A stretch of 64,000 nucleotides of DNA from DASRHT01 sp035293765 (GTDB lineage Bacteria; Chloroflexota; Ktedonobacteria; Ktedonobacterales; Ktedonobacteraceae): NCBI GenBank assembly GCA_035293765.1, contig DATGMF010000065.1, forward strand, positions 1-64,000, given 5' to 3'. The translations under genes and the position numbers were made by a program. Positions 28,123 to 36,857 of the stretch are shown here, piece after piece. Position 1 is the first letter of the stretch, and the number at the start of each line of letters is the position of its first letter. The notes beneath the pieces are model-generated. The model was not told the DNA's origin, ran no database searches, and saw only the letters and a list, made by a program, of their open reading frames with translations.

Positions 28123-28223
28123 TTGTATTTGTTTTCAGCCTGCTGAGTCTTGGCTTCGGTCTACGCAGTTACAGGTTGCGACAGGAGGAACTGAGGGTTG
28201 AACACAAATATACCACTTTTTGA
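28089..28223 (+). CDS. Possible 44-aa single-helix membrane peptide
   Basis: From ATG 28089 the frame gives METLLIFSPLLIVFVFSLLS, a further short hydrophobic stretch, then a basic tail with RLRQEELR. It overlaps the end of the fragment above and the start of the next gene. There is no strong ribosome site, so it may not be translated independently. It could also be a C-terminal continuation of the broken immunity fragment in another frame. Confidence 0.25.
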   Translation: METLLIFSPLLIVFVFSLLSLGFGLRSYRLRQEELRVEHKYTTF

Positions 28224-28614
28224 TATCAAACATTGGCTTGCATATTGGAATGCACTTATTACCTGGGATGAAGCTTTTCCTTCACTGAAGAAGAGACCTG
28301 ATCCTGAGATACTCGAATCATCCACCACCATGAGGAGATATGAGTTATATGTTTACCAGGTCGCTTATGTTTCCCTTATCAACGGGTTGTTGATTACTTG
28401 CATAACAACACTCCTCTGGTCCTTACTGCTAGGTTTAGGTGCAAATCTTGTGGTAATAGTCCTGCAGCTAAGGAATGTATTGCTCTGGAGACCGCAACCA
28501 CAAATTGTTGCTCGCAAACGCATAGTACAAGTCATTACGCTTACTGTGATGGGAATGATTACCATTGCAGCATTTGCTCTCATATTGAAGCAAGGCTTAA
28601 CGATCCACTTTTAA
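28198..28614 (+). CDS. Two-helix membrane protein in toxin-immunity array
   Basis: A 138-residue protein starting at TTG 28198, which directly follows a GAGG-rich stretch. A cytoplasmic region of about 60 residues with tryptophans (HWLAYWNALITWDEAF) precedes two membrane helices at roughly 60-92 and 108-132. The gene is AT-rich and lies between candidate immunity genes, so it may be an orphan immunity protein against a membrane-acting or periplasmic toxin. No family is recognised. Confidence 0.5.
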   Translation: MNTNIPLFDIKHWLAYWNALITWDEAFPSLKKRPDPEILESSTTMRRYELYVYQVAYVSLINGLLITCITTLLWSLLLGLGANLVVIVLQLRNVLLWRPQPQIVARKRIVQVITLTVMGMITIAAFALILKQGLTIHF

Positions 28615-28818
28615 TAAAATGATCAAGGCTATTGTCGGTTTGCAAAGATTAGCAATACAGGAGAAAGTGAGACAGAGATGCATACTATCTTCCTTCTTTT
28701 GCTGCTCTTTTGGGTGTGGCCTTGATCATTTTTGTAGTCGAAAGCTTGCTTGAGGCGCTCAAACGACAAAAACATCTCGTAGCACTGCGTATGAACCCAT
28801 TGAGGAGAGACAATACCG

Positions 28819-29181
28819 ATGGAAACAAGAAGCGAGCAATTCCTCCATGCTCAGATTGAGGAGTTTACCAAACAGTTTGCCTACCAGCACATCGATGGCG
28901 TTTCAATTGAAATTCAAGATTTTTTTTCCCTCACAAAGAATATTAAAAAGTTTACCTGGACCTTTGATCAGCAGAGCAAGCATTATAAGATTACTGTGCA
29001 ATTAGAGGAGTTTAGCCTGGTTAATGTTAACAAGGTCTTTCTAGGCTTTGCTCATTTCATAGGTTATAAGGAGGCTGATCTTTATGTGAGAAAACCGATA
29101 GAGCATGGATATCATTATCTCTTTGCTTCTCTCAAACAAAAGGGATTGGGATTCTGTTGCGAGATAGATATTATCGCATAA
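28819..29181 (+). CDS. Hypothetical protein in toxin-immunity array, 120 aa
   Basis: A soluble alpha/beta protein with an N-terminal helix (EQFLHAQIEEFTKQFAYQHI) followed by predicted strands (FTWTFDQQSKHYKITVQLEE) and a cysteine pair near the C terminus. The ATG at 28819 follows a GAGGAGAGA stretch about ten bases upstream. The preceding 204 bases hold only a possible 49-codon TTG frame (28710-28859) with one membrane helix, which I do not consider proven. Size, composition and location suggest an orphan immunity protein; the family is unknown. Confidence 0.55.
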   Translation: METRSEQFLHAQIEEFTKQFAYQHIDGVSIEIQDFFSLTKNIKKFTWTFDQQSKHYKITVQLEEFSLVNVNKVFLGFAHFIGYKEADLYVRKPIEHGYHYLFASLKQKGLGFCCEIDIIA

Positions 29182-29242
29182 GACAAAGCGTTTGTTTTGT
29201 CTTAAAGCAAACCTTCCATTAGTCGTGATCAGGGAGCATACA

Positions 29243-30247
29243 TTGGACAGAGATTTTATGCAGAATATTGCAAAATATCAAGGTATTGTAGCTCAAGGAG
29301 AGAGTATCGATGCAATGATCGCTCGTCTCCACAAAGATGGTTTGACCACTTTGGAAGCAGTGAAAACCGTTAAAGCTCTGTATGGATTGACTTTAAATGA
29401 AGCTCAGCAACGGGTGCTAAAGCATTCAGCCTGGACGGAAGAAGCTCGTCATGTGGTTGTTTTGTCTGATTATTTTAATAAACTCTGGGAGAAGCCTTTA
29501 TATGCTGTCTGGCATGATTGGTATCATCTTGGCGTGCATAAGCTGCCTCTACTACGAGCTGCTACTGATAAAGCTCAGCAGCAGGAGGTTGAAAATCGCT
29601 TAAAAGAGGTGGCGAGTGCCAATGAACAAAATCGGCAACATCTTTTGCATGAAATCGCCAACTCCTCAGAGGAGATTTTGTACATGCTGATCGCTGTACT
29701 CAGCAAATATGTAGAACCTCTCCTTCTTCCTGCGATACAAACTCTCCGTTATATCGGTTCTCCAGACAATGAACTTGCTACTCCCTGGCTGGTCGATTTA
29801 GCCTCCGATATCCACCTTGAAGTCAGAAAAGAGGCACTCGATACACTGAAGAGTATGGAAGTGGAGGTAGTTACTCCTTTTTTCTTAGCAGCTTTGCTCA
29901 ACGAAGAGGCAGGGGGCGAAGATTGGAGTGATACTGTTGAAAATATATGTCATATAGTAGTAGCAAAGAAAGAGTGGGCTTTAGCCTGTGCCCCAGCGGT
30001 TGCCCGTATACTTGGGCAGAATAAAGTAGGAAATACACAACTGTCCGATGCTTTACTTTCCGTTCTAGAGTCTGTCATACCTGATTGTCCTTACGTTATA
30101 CCTGTGCTTTGTCAGATTGCATGGCAAGAAAACACTGATATTGTCAGTCAAAAAGCGTGGCATCTTCTGACCTCTTTCCCAGAGGCTGATTTAGCGCCGT
30201 ATCGTTTTCATATAGAATGGCTCTCTTCTCGTTTCACTGATGCATAA
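29243..30247 (+). CDS. HEAT-repeat protein with L7/L12-like N-terminal domain
   Basis: The 334-residue protein begins, in my view, at TTG 29243, seven bases after GGGAG; the frame is open to 29192 but without a ribosome site. Residues 10-60 contain IDAMIARLHKDGLTTLEAVK and LYGLTLNEAQQRV, a pattern seen in the ribosomal L7/L12 C-terminal-like domain of stand-alone bacterial proteins. The remainder, from about 110, consists of HEAT-like helical pairs (PDNELATPWLVDLASDIHLE). This pairing appears in proteins near toxin loci. It is the last AT-rich gene of the island. Immunity or adaptor function is inferred only from context. Confidence 0.6.
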   Translation: MDRDFMQNIAKYQGIVAQGESIDAMIARLHKDGLTTLEAVKTVKALYGLTLNEAQQRVLKHSAWTEEARHVVVLSDYFNKLWEKPLYAVWHDWYHLGVHKLPLLRAATDKAQQQEVENRLKEVASANEQNRQHLLHEIANSSEEILYMLIAVLSKYVEPLLLPAIQTLRYIGSPDNELATPWLVDLASDIHLEVRKEALDTLKSMEVEVVTPFFLAALLNEEAGGEDWSDTVENICHIVVAKKEWALACAPAVARILGQNKVGNTQLSDALLSVLESVIPDCPYVIPVLCQIAWQENTDIVSQKAWHLLTSFPEADLAPYRFHIEWLSSRFTDA

Positions 30248-30303
30248 AAAAGTCCAATTTTCATCAGCTTGGCAAAGAACAAGAGAGAACAGGCTTTAAA
30301 CAA

Positions 30304-30340
30304 AGCGTCACCAACTTGCGAGCTCGGTTGCAATGACGCT
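30304..30340. repeat. Hairpin closing the AT-rich island
   Basis: AGCGTCA at 30304-30310 pairs with TGACGCT at 30334-30340, and an inner CAAC/GTTG pair extends the stem. No T run follows. It lies 57 bases after the HEAT gene stop and may end that transcript or mark the island boundary. Confidence 0.4.
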
Positions 30341-30520
30341 ACTCAGAGAGAGGCTAATTTTACAAATCAGTAAGCTGCTGCTCAAAAGTTGCCCACATCG
30401 TGCCAACAACACCCCCTCTTGATCTCATTCCAATCCCCTCCCCTGTTGTGTTACGATATGACAGAGAGAACCGACCACGGAAAGTTAGCATCAGAAAAAG
30501 TTTTGAGCAGGGTAGGATTT

Positions 30521-32464
30521 ATGAGTTGCATTGGGACCGCGGGACACGTAGATCATGGTAAATCGACGCTGGTGGAGGCGCTGACGGGGATTGACCCGGA
30601 CCGGCTGGCCGAAGAGAAAGAGCGCGGCATGACGATTGATCTGGGCTTTGCCTGGTTGACGCTGCCGAGCGGGCGCGAGGTCAGCATTGTCGATGTGCCG
30701 GGGCACGAGAGCTTTATTAAGAATATGCTGGCGGGCGTGGGTGGGATCGACGCAGCCCTGCTGGTGGTAGCCGCCGACGAAGGGATTATGCCTCAGACCC
30801 GCGAACACCTGGCGATCCTCGATCTGCTACGCGTATCGCGCGGCGTGGTGGCGCTGACCAAAGCCGATCTGGTCGATGAAGAATGGCTGGAGCTGGTGCG
30901 GGAGGAGGTCGCGGAACAATTGCAACCAACCACGCTAACCGGTGCGTCGATTATCCCCGTTTCTGCGTATACAAAGCAGGGATTGCCGCAATTATTGGCA
31001 ACGCTGGATAGCATTCTTGATGAAGCGCAAGAGCGTCCGTATAGCGCGCGCCCACGCCTGCCCATTGATCGCGTTTTTTCAATGACCGGCTTTGGCACCG
31101 TGGTAACGGGGACGCTGCTTGATGGCACCTTTAAAATCGGACAAGAGGTAGAAATTTATCCTGAGGGCTTGAAAACGCGTATTCGCAGCCTCCAGACGCA
31201 TAAGCACCAGGTGGAAGTGGCGCGCCCGGGGAGCCGCGTCGCGCTCAATCTTTCTAATGTTGCTCGCACTGATCTGGCGCGCGGCAATGTCGTCGCCCTG
31301 CCCGGACAGATGCGCCCGACAACGCTGCTCGATGCCCGAATCGAACTGCTGGCAGATGCGAAACGGCCACTGGCACATAATACGCTGGTTGACTTCTATA
31401 GTGGCTCGCAGGAGATCGCAGCCCACGTACGGTTGCTGGATGTGGCTGAGTTGCAGCCGGGTCATAGCGCATGGGTACAGTTGCGGCTCAACGCGCCTGC
31501 CATCGTGGCGCGGCGTGATCGCTTTATCCTGCGCATCCCTTCGCCCAGCATCACCATCGGCGGCGGCGAAGTGATCGATGTTCACCCGCGTTACCATCGC
31601 CGCTTTCAGCCGCAGATCATCGCCGCGCTTGAACGCCTGGCGCAGGGATCGCCCGAAGAATTGGTGCTGGCAGCCCTCGATAGAAGAAATCTGGCGAAAG
31701 CGGGTGGAAAGGCGCGACAGGGGCTGATAGGATATGAGTTGTCCGATATCGCCAGGCAGTGTAATTTAGCGGAGGATGTGACGCAAGGGATATTAGAGAC
31801 GTTCTTATCAGAAGGACGCGTACGCAAAATAGGGGCGTTATGGTTTGCGCAACATATCTGGGATATGTTGGTGGAAGAGGCGATCCTCCTGGTAAGTACA
31901 CAGCATAAGCAGTATCCGCTGCGCAGCGGCCTGTCTAAAGAGGAATGGCGCACCCGCTTAAACCTTCCGCCAAAGGTGGCAAACGATGTTTTTACCATCC
32001 TGCAAGAAGAGGGAAAGCTGGCGGCAGTCAGCAATAGCACAGGAGCGCCGGCTGCGCGCACAGGCGGATTGATCTGCTTGCCAGGGTTCGCGGCGAGCTT
32101 TACCCCGGCGCAACAACGACAGGTAGAGCAATTAGTAAGATTGTTCCAGGCAAGCCCTTATACGCCGCCGGGCATTGCCGAGGCCGAGGCTATCGTGGGA
32201 GCCGATGTGTTAACGGCGCTGGTTGAGCAAGGACGACTGATGAAATTAGGGGATGGCGTCCTGTTCCTGCGAGAAACATATGATGAAGCAGTAGCCAGGC
32301 TGATCGCTTATATACGAGAACACGGCCAGATAACGGTGGCAGAGGCGCGCGACGTGTTGGGGGCGACGCGAAAATATATTCTGCCGTTGCTTGAGCACAT
32401 GGACGCGCTGCACATCACACGCCGCAGCGGGGACGTGCGTTTACTGGGAAGCGCCTCTGCGTGA
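30521..32464 (+). CDS. selB: Selenocysteine-specific elongation factor SelB
   Basis: SelB brings Sec-tRNA to in-frame UGA codons. The 647-residue protein has the GTPase motifs GHVDHGKST, DVPGHE and TKAD, the SelB-type lead TGIDPDRLAEEKERGMTIDL, EF-Tu-like domains II and III (GFGTVVTGTL), and four winged-helix repeats at the C terminus that bind the SECIS RNA. The start is ATG 30521, five bases after TAGGA; an earlier in-frame ATG at 30458 has no site. No selA, selD or tRNA-Sec is visible nearby, so the rest of the selenocysteine machinery must be elsewhere. Confidence 0.95.
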   Translation: MSCIGTAGHVDHGKSTLVEALTGIDPDRLAEEKERGMTIDLGFAWLTLPSGREVSIVDVPGHESFIKNMLAGVGGIDAALLVVAADEGIMPQTREHLAILDLLRVSRGVVALTKADLVDEEWLELVREEVAEQLQPTTLTGASIIPVSAYTKQGLPQLLATLDSILDEAQERPYSARPRLPIDRVFSMTGFGTVVTGTLLDGTFKIGQEVEIYPEGLKTRIRSLQTHKHQVEVARPGSRVALNLSNVARTDLARGNVVALPGQMRPTTLLDARIELLADAKRPLAHNTLVDFYSGSQEIAAHVRLLDVAELQPGHSAWVQLRLNAPAIVARRDRFILRIPSPSITIGGGEVIDVHPRYHRRFQPQIIAALERLAQGSPEELVLAALDRRNLAKAGGKARQGLIGYELSDIARQCNLAEDVTQGILETFLSEGRVRKIGALWFAQHIWDMLVEEAILLVSTQHKQYPLRSGLSKEEWRTRLNLPPKVANDVFTILQEEGKLAAVSNSTGAPAARTGGLICLPGFAASFTPAQQRQVEQLVRLFQASPYTPPGIAEAEAIVGADVLTALVEQGRLMKLGDGVLFLRETYDEAVARLIAYIREHGQITVAEARDVLGATRKYILPLLEHMDALHITRRSGDVRLLGSASA

Positions 32465-32637
32465 TCATACAAAGCGGCTTTCCCGCTTCTCACATCCAAT
32501 CGTTGGATTCCATTAGAGCAGAATAAAGGCGGGAAACTCTTACTTTCGTTTAGAGTGTTCCATTCTGACGCAGAATAGGTTAAAATAGTGGGACAATATG
32601 TGGCGACGTTACCTATCGCCTGATAGTGCGGAGAGCT

Positions 32638-34530
32638 ATGCAAATCGAAGTTTTGGGTGAGCGATATCAGTTACAGGACCCCATTGGGCGTGGCGGCATG
32701 GCTACCATTTATCGTGGGCGCGATATGCGCATGGATCGTGTCGTAGCCATTAAAGTATTGCGGGAAGTTTATAGCACGGACCCAAAGTTTGTGACGCGCT
32801 TTCAGCGGGAAGCAAAGGCGGCGTCCGCATTGCAGCACCCTAATATTGTGCAGGTCTATGATTATGGGCAGAGCGACGGCAATTACTTTATTGTAATGGA
32901 GCTGGTCGAGGGCACCGACCTGCGCCGCTACCTGCGCTCTCGTGGCGTCCTCGCCATTGACCGCGCTATTATTATCGCGCACGATGTTGCTCTCGGGTTG
33001 GGAGCCGCTCACCGTCGGGGTATTGTCCACCGTGATGTCAAGCCGCAGAACGTTCTGGTGGGGCGCGATGGCTCGATCAAGCTCACCGACTTCGGTATTG
33101 CCAGTGTGTATAAAGATATCAATGCTGAACGCCTGACCACCACCGGCATGACGCTGGGGACCGTGCAATATTATGCCCCGGAGCAGGCGCAGGGCGAGAT
33201 CGTCAGCCCGGCAGCCGATGTATACGCGCTGGGCATTGTGATGTACGAGATGCTGACCGGACGCACGCCCTTCGATGGTGATACGCCGGTAGCGGTGGCG
33301 ATGCAGCATATCCAGGACCCGCCGACTCCACCCAGCCAGCTTAACCCCAATATCCCGTCGACGTTAGAGGATATCATCCTGCGCTGCCTGGAGAAGGTGC
33401 CGGAGATGCGCTTCCGCGACGGCAATGTCCTGGCGCGCGCGCTGGAGACGCTGGGCGAGGAGGAGCTTGGCGGCGGCCTGCCCACTAACATCACCCCTGG
33501 AGGCGTACTGGCGTCTCAAGCGAATGAGCCACTGAATAAAATCCCACCGCGTCCTAATAGCGCCGCGCCGGCGGATGGACGCGCGGCGGTTGCGGGCTCG
33601 TCTCCTAACAACCGGATGTACAACCAGAACTCGTTGCAAGACAAGGGCGTCCCCCACCCATACAGGCAGGAGCAACAACAGGCGGGCTTTGTGCCGCTGC
33701 CATCGGGTCCGGGCACAATGACCCAGATCGATCCTGGCCCGGGCCTCTATAATACTCCCCTGGATAACGGTAACGGGGCCACGCGTCCATTCTCCAGAGG
33801 AGCTATGCCCCGCTCAACCGTGGGCCAGGAGCAACGCGAGTCGCGTTTCGCCAGCATTGTTACCGTCCTTATCCTGCTCGCTACACTATTATTGCTCGGC
33901 TTTAGCATCTACCTGGCAGCCCAACTCGGCTTCTTCCCCGGTACACATGGGCCGACCGCCTTGCCAACCGTGCAACAACAGGTGTCGGTTCCCGATCTTG
34001 TCGGCCTGGATTATCAGCAGGCACAGGCCAAAGCGGTCGCTTCAGGCTTCAAATTACAGGTGCGCAATGGCGCGACATCCGGCGTTGTCAAGGATCAATC
34101 GCCCCGTCCGCCGGATATGGCCCCGCCTGGCACAACAATCCAAGTTGACCTGGAATCGCCATCTTTGCCTAAAGTTCCTACGGACCTCGTGGGCGACTCG
34201 CTCGCGCACGCCGAGGCCGAGTTAAATAGTCTCGGGATTCCATTCAGCGTCGTCAAGGACCCCAACGACTCGACCGATCCGGCTCAGAAGCCCAATACCA
34301 TCTCGCGAACAGATCCGCCTCCCGGCTCAACTCTGCAAAGCGGGCAATCGGTCACGCTTTTTGTAGTGAATCTGACCAATGGAGCTCCCACACCCGGCAC
34401 GACGCCCGTGCCAACAAAAGCACCAACTGCCGGAGTGACGCCGACGCCAACAAAGGCTCCAACGCCGACACCGACGCCATCCCCAACGGTAGGGATAACG
34501 CCGACGCCGACGCCATCCCCGACACCGTGA
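32638..34530 (+). CDS. PASTA-domain Ser/Thr protein kinase (PknB/Stk type)
   Basis: Residues 8-270 form a complete Hanks-type kinase (GRGGMATIYRG, VAIKVLR, HRDVKPQN, DFGIA, YYAPEQ). A Pro/Gln-rich linker leads to a membrane helix near 404-430. Two PASTA repeats follow (VSVPDLVGLDYQQAQAKA and VPTDLVGDSLAHAEAEL), which in the family bind muropeptides or lipid II. The protein ends in a Thr/Pro-rich tail of about 45 residues, suited to crossing the wall. ATG 32638 follows GGAG at six bases. It precedes minCDE, so a link between wall sensing and septum placement is attractive but inferential. Confidence 0.93.
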   Translation: MQIEVLGERYQLQDPIGRGGMATIYRGRDMRMDRVVAIKVLREVYSTDPKFVTRFQREAKAASALQHPNIVQVYDYGQSDGNYFIVMELVEGTDLRRYLRSRGVLAIDRAIIIAHDVALGLGAAHRRGIVHRDVKPQNVLVGRDGSIKLTDFGIASVYKDINAERLTTTGMTLGTVQYYAPEQAQGEIVSPAADVYALGIVMYEMLTGRTPFDGDTPVAVAMQHIQDPPTPPSQLNPNIPSTLEDIILRCLEKVPEMRFRDGNVLARALETLGEEELGGGLPTNITPGGVLASQANEPLNKIPPRPNSAAPADGRAAVAGSSPNNRMYNQNSLQDKGVPHPYRQEQQQAGFVPLPSGPGTMTQIDPGPGLYNTPLDNGNGATRPFSRGAMPRSTVGQEQRESRFASIVTVLILLATLLLLGFSIYLAAQLGFFPGTHGPTALPTVQQQVSVPDLVGLDYQQAQAKAVASGFKLQVRNGATSGVVKDQSPRPPDMAPPGTTIQVDLESPSLPKVPTDLVGDSLAHAEAELNSLGIPFSVVKDPNDSTDPAQKPNTISRTDPPPGSTLQSGQSVTLFVVNLTNGAPTPGTTPVPTKAPTAGVTPTPTKAPTPTPTPSPTVGITPTPTPSPTP

Positions 34531-34563
34531 GGCATTGTTCCTGATTCTATTGCGTTTTAACCA

Positions 34564-34597
34564 CGACAGCTTTATACTGTAAGGTGTAAAGCTGTCG
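34564..34597. terminator. Inverted repeat between the PASTA kinase and minC
   Basis: CGACAGCTTTA and TAAAGCTGTCG form a perfect 11-bp stem with a 12-base loop, 33 bases after the kinase stop. No clear T run follows, so it may be a weak terminator or an operator ahead of minC. Confidence 0.45.
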
Positions 34598-34719
34598 ATT
34601 TACGCGTACTGTATTACTTTGGCTGCTGTGCGCGTAATAGAGATATGCACGACATATTCACTCTCATCAACGTATCGTTTGACAAAGCCTGCTTCCAGCA
34701 GCGAATGGGAACTCATACT

Positions 34720-35493
34720 ATGGAGGATAGTTCGGGAAAAGAAGCGCCGGAGGCACACGTACTACCAGGCAGACTGGCAGGGGAGGAAAAACAGTCTGTG
34801 CAAGGATATATTGCTATCAAAGGAACGCGCGATGGCTTGCTCTTAACGCTCGAACCGGCCACGCCTTTTGGCGAATTGCTGAACGCGCTCGCGGAACGGC
34901 TCGCGGAAGCCCCTTCGTTCTTTCGTGGCGCTTCACTCACGGTCGATACCAGCCAGCGGATGCTCCAGCACAACGAGCGTCTCCAGCTCGAAGACCTGCT
35001 CGCGCACTACCATATGTCAATTGCAGCAAGCGGGAAGGCGAACAAGCCAAAGGAGGCCAAAACCATCGCCTTACCTTACGCCGATATAGAGCAACAGGCG
35101 AACGTAACCGTTGAACTGGACCGGTCCCCACGCGACCCTCGCGCCTCAGATGACACCCTCTTCATACGACGCACGATCCGTTCAGGCCAGGCCATTCATC
35201 ACCATAGCAACGTTGTCGTGCTCGGCGATGTCAATCATGGCGCGGAAATCGTCGCGGGCGGAGATATTCTTGTCTGGGGAGTACTGCGCGGCATGGTACA
35301 CGCGGGCTACCCCGACAACGAGCAGGCGCTGGTCTGTTCGCTCCAGCTCTCCCCGGTACAATTGCGTATAGCTCACCTGCTCTCGCGCCCTCCCGAAGGG
35401 TTTGAGGCCCAGCCTCGCCCGGAGGTCGCGACCATCAGACATGGGCAAATTGTCGTCGAAACCTGGATCAGTGGACGCCCTCCACGGAAGTAG
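34720..35493 (+). CDS. minC: Septum site-determining protein MinC
   Basis: MinC inhibits FtsZ polymerisation and is targeted to the membrane by MinD. The C-terminal 110 residues match the MinC beta-helix domain (TIRSGQAIHHHSNVVVLGDV, GAEIVAGGDILVWGVLRGMVHAG). The N-terminal half has the FtsZ-binding MinC_N pattern (IKGTRDGLLLTLEP...FGELLNALAERL). ATG 34720, after GGGAA, gives 257 residues; in-frame ATGs at 34645 and 34705 are alternatives because ribosome sites are weak throughout. It is followed by minD and minE on the same strand. Confidence 0.9.
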   Translation: MEDSSGKEAPEAHVLPGRLAGEEKQSVQGYIAIKGTRDGLLLTLEPATPFGELLNALAERLAEAPSFFRGASLTVDTSQRMLQHNERLQLEDLLAHYHMSIAASGKANKPKEAKTIALPYADIEQQANVTVELDRSPRDPRASDDTLFIRRTIRSGQAIHHHSNVVVLGDVNHGAEIVAGGDILVWGVLRGMVHAGYPDNEQALVCSLQLSPVQLRIAHLLSRPPEGFEAQPRPEVATIRHGQIVVETWISGRPPRK

Positions 35494-35527
35494 TTGGATC
35501 GCTTCTCTATATTTTCTGCCTTTGTGA

Positions 35528-35536
35528 TGGTATACT
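35528..35536 (+). promoter_or_regulatory. Extended -10 promoter element before minD
   Basis: TGGTATACT is a near-perfect extended -10 element 72 bases before the minD start. The same nine-base motif occurs before the Rhs leader (18730) and before the sugar isomerase gene (53339). No good -35 box is visible, as is usual for extended -10 promoters. Confidence 0.45.
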
Positions 35537-35607
35537 CTATCATCATAAGGACCAGGGACGAATCGTTCTCCTGAGGAAGTCTGGAAATTCTTCATATGGA
35601 GTGTAGC

Positions 35608-36444
35608 ATGGATAGCAGGGTAATCACCATCACATCGGGCAAGGGTGGAGTAGGCAAGACCACCACGACAGCCAATCTGGGGACTGCGCTTGCGATGGAG
35701 GGAAAGAAGGTCGCGCTGGTCGATGGCGACATCGGTCTGCGCAATCTCGACGCCGTGCTGGGACTGGAAAATCGTATCGTTTATGATCTGGTGGATGTGG
35801 TTGAGGGGCAATGCCGTCTGCGGCAGGCGCTGATCAAAGATAAACGCTTGCCCGAACTGTATCTGCTCCCGGCAGCCCAGACACGCGATAAAAATGCCGT
35901 CAATAGCATCCAGATGGAACAACTATGTCAGCAACTTCGCCAGGAGTTTGATTTTGTGATCATCGACTCCCCCGCCGGCATCGAGCAGGGATTTCGCAAT
36001 GCCATCGTCGGCGCGGACGAGATCATCATCGTCGCCAATCCAGAGATGGCCTCTGTCCGTGATGCGGACCGCATCATTGGCCTGGTGGAAGCAGCAGGGA
36101 AACCCGAGCCCCGCCTGATTCTCAATCGCCTGCGCGCCGAAATGATCCGCCGCGGCGATATGATGGATGTCGCGGACGTTTTAGAGGTGCTCGGCATCGA
36201 TCTGCTGGGCATCATTCCAGAAGATGAAGCGATCATCGTTGCCACGAATAAAGGTGAGCCCGCCGTCTATGAGAAACGCTCGCGCGCAGGTCGCGCCTTT
36301 TTAAATGCTGCCATGCGCATTATAGGCCAGGAAGTTCCGCTCGACGAGCTTGATGAATCTCCCACGCTCCTGGAGCGATTACGCCGTCTCGTTGGCTTTG
36401 GTCCTGCACCGGTCGAGAAGCGCATACGCTCTCAATCATCCTGA
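35608..36444 (+). CDS. minD: Septum site-determining ATPase MinD
   Basis: MinD is a membrane-associated ParA-type ATPase that recruits MinC and responds to MinE. The 278-residue protein has the deviant Walker A SGKGGVGKTT, switch regions LVDGDIGLRNLD and FVIIDSPAGIEQGF, and a C-terminal amphipathic stretch (LLERLRRLVGF) near residue 255 for membrane binding. ATG 35608 follows GGAG; ATG 35596 four codons upstream is possible. The gene is 114 bases after minC and 13 bases before minE, forming minCDE. Confidence 0.96.
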   Translation: MDSRVITITSGKGGVGKTTTTANLGTALAMEGKKVALVDGDIGLRNLDAVLGLENRIVYDLVDVVEGQCRLRQALIKDKRLPELYLLPAAQTRDKNAVNSIQMEQLCQQLRQEFDFVIIDSPAGIEQGFRNAIVGADEIIIVANPEMASVRDADRIIGLVEAAGKPEPRLILNRLRAEMIRRGDMMDVADVLEVLGIDLLGIIPEDEAIIVATNKGEPAVYEKRSRAGRAFLNAAMRIIGQEVPLDELDESPTLLERLRRLVGFGPAPVEKRIRSQSS

Positions 36445-36457
36445 AGGGAGCAGTGAT

Positions 36458-36793
36458 ATGGGTGTTTTTGAATTCAGGGTTGGTCGGAAGAAGCCCACAC
36501 CGGGCGAGTTGGCAAAAGAACGCCTGAAAGTCGTGCTGGTACATGATCGCTTGAAGCTCAATCCAGAACTGCTTGAGGTGATTAAAAAAGAACTTGTCTC
36601 GGTTGTTTCGCGCCGCCTGGATATCGATGAGGACCAGATGCAGGTCAGCCTGGCCCATGAAGGGGGCACTGATAATCTGCGCACAAGCATCCCGATTAAA
36701 AGACAAAAAGTAAAATTTGAATGGGACCCTCCTTCCCATACTCCTTCAACCGAACTGCGTGGCAAAATCCACATTGAGGAAAACGACGAATAG
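36458..36793 (+). CDS. minE: Cell division topological specificity factor MinE
   Basis: MinE stimulates MinD ATPase and drives Min patterning. The 111-residue protein shows the anti-MinCD helix region (AKERLKVVLVHDRLKLNPEL) and the topological specificity domain (IKKELVSVVSRRLDIDEDQM). ATG 36458 has AGGGAG about eight bases upstream. The C-terminal 40 residues extend slightly beyond typical 85-95 residue MinE proteins. It closes the min operon ahead of a strong terminator. Confidence 0.93.
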   Translation: MGVFEFRVGRKKPTPGELAKERLKVVLVHDRLKLNPELLEVIKKELVSVVSRRLDIDEDQMQVSLAHEGGTDNLRTSIPIKRQKVKFEWDPPSHTPSTELRGKIHIEENDE

Positions 36794-36800
36794 TTCTACT

Positions 36801-36857
36801 AAAGATAGAGCAGCGCCTGCCTGCTTCGCGAAGCAGGCAGGCGCTGCTCCATCTTTT
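36801..36857 (+). terminator. Very strong terminator of minCDE
   Basis: Two 28-base arms beginning AAAGAT and containing GAGCAGCGCCTGCCTGCTTC pair with only one mismatch and essentially no loop beyond the central CGCG. The descending arm ends in ATCTTTTTATG, giving the U tract. It starts seven bases after the minE stop. Confidence 0.85.

Noticed and set aside
30248..30520. Possible tRNA-Sec gene upstream of selB
   Set aside because: The only stem, AGCGTCA/TGACGCT, does not extend into a cloverleaf, and no TGA anticodon arm or T arm is found.
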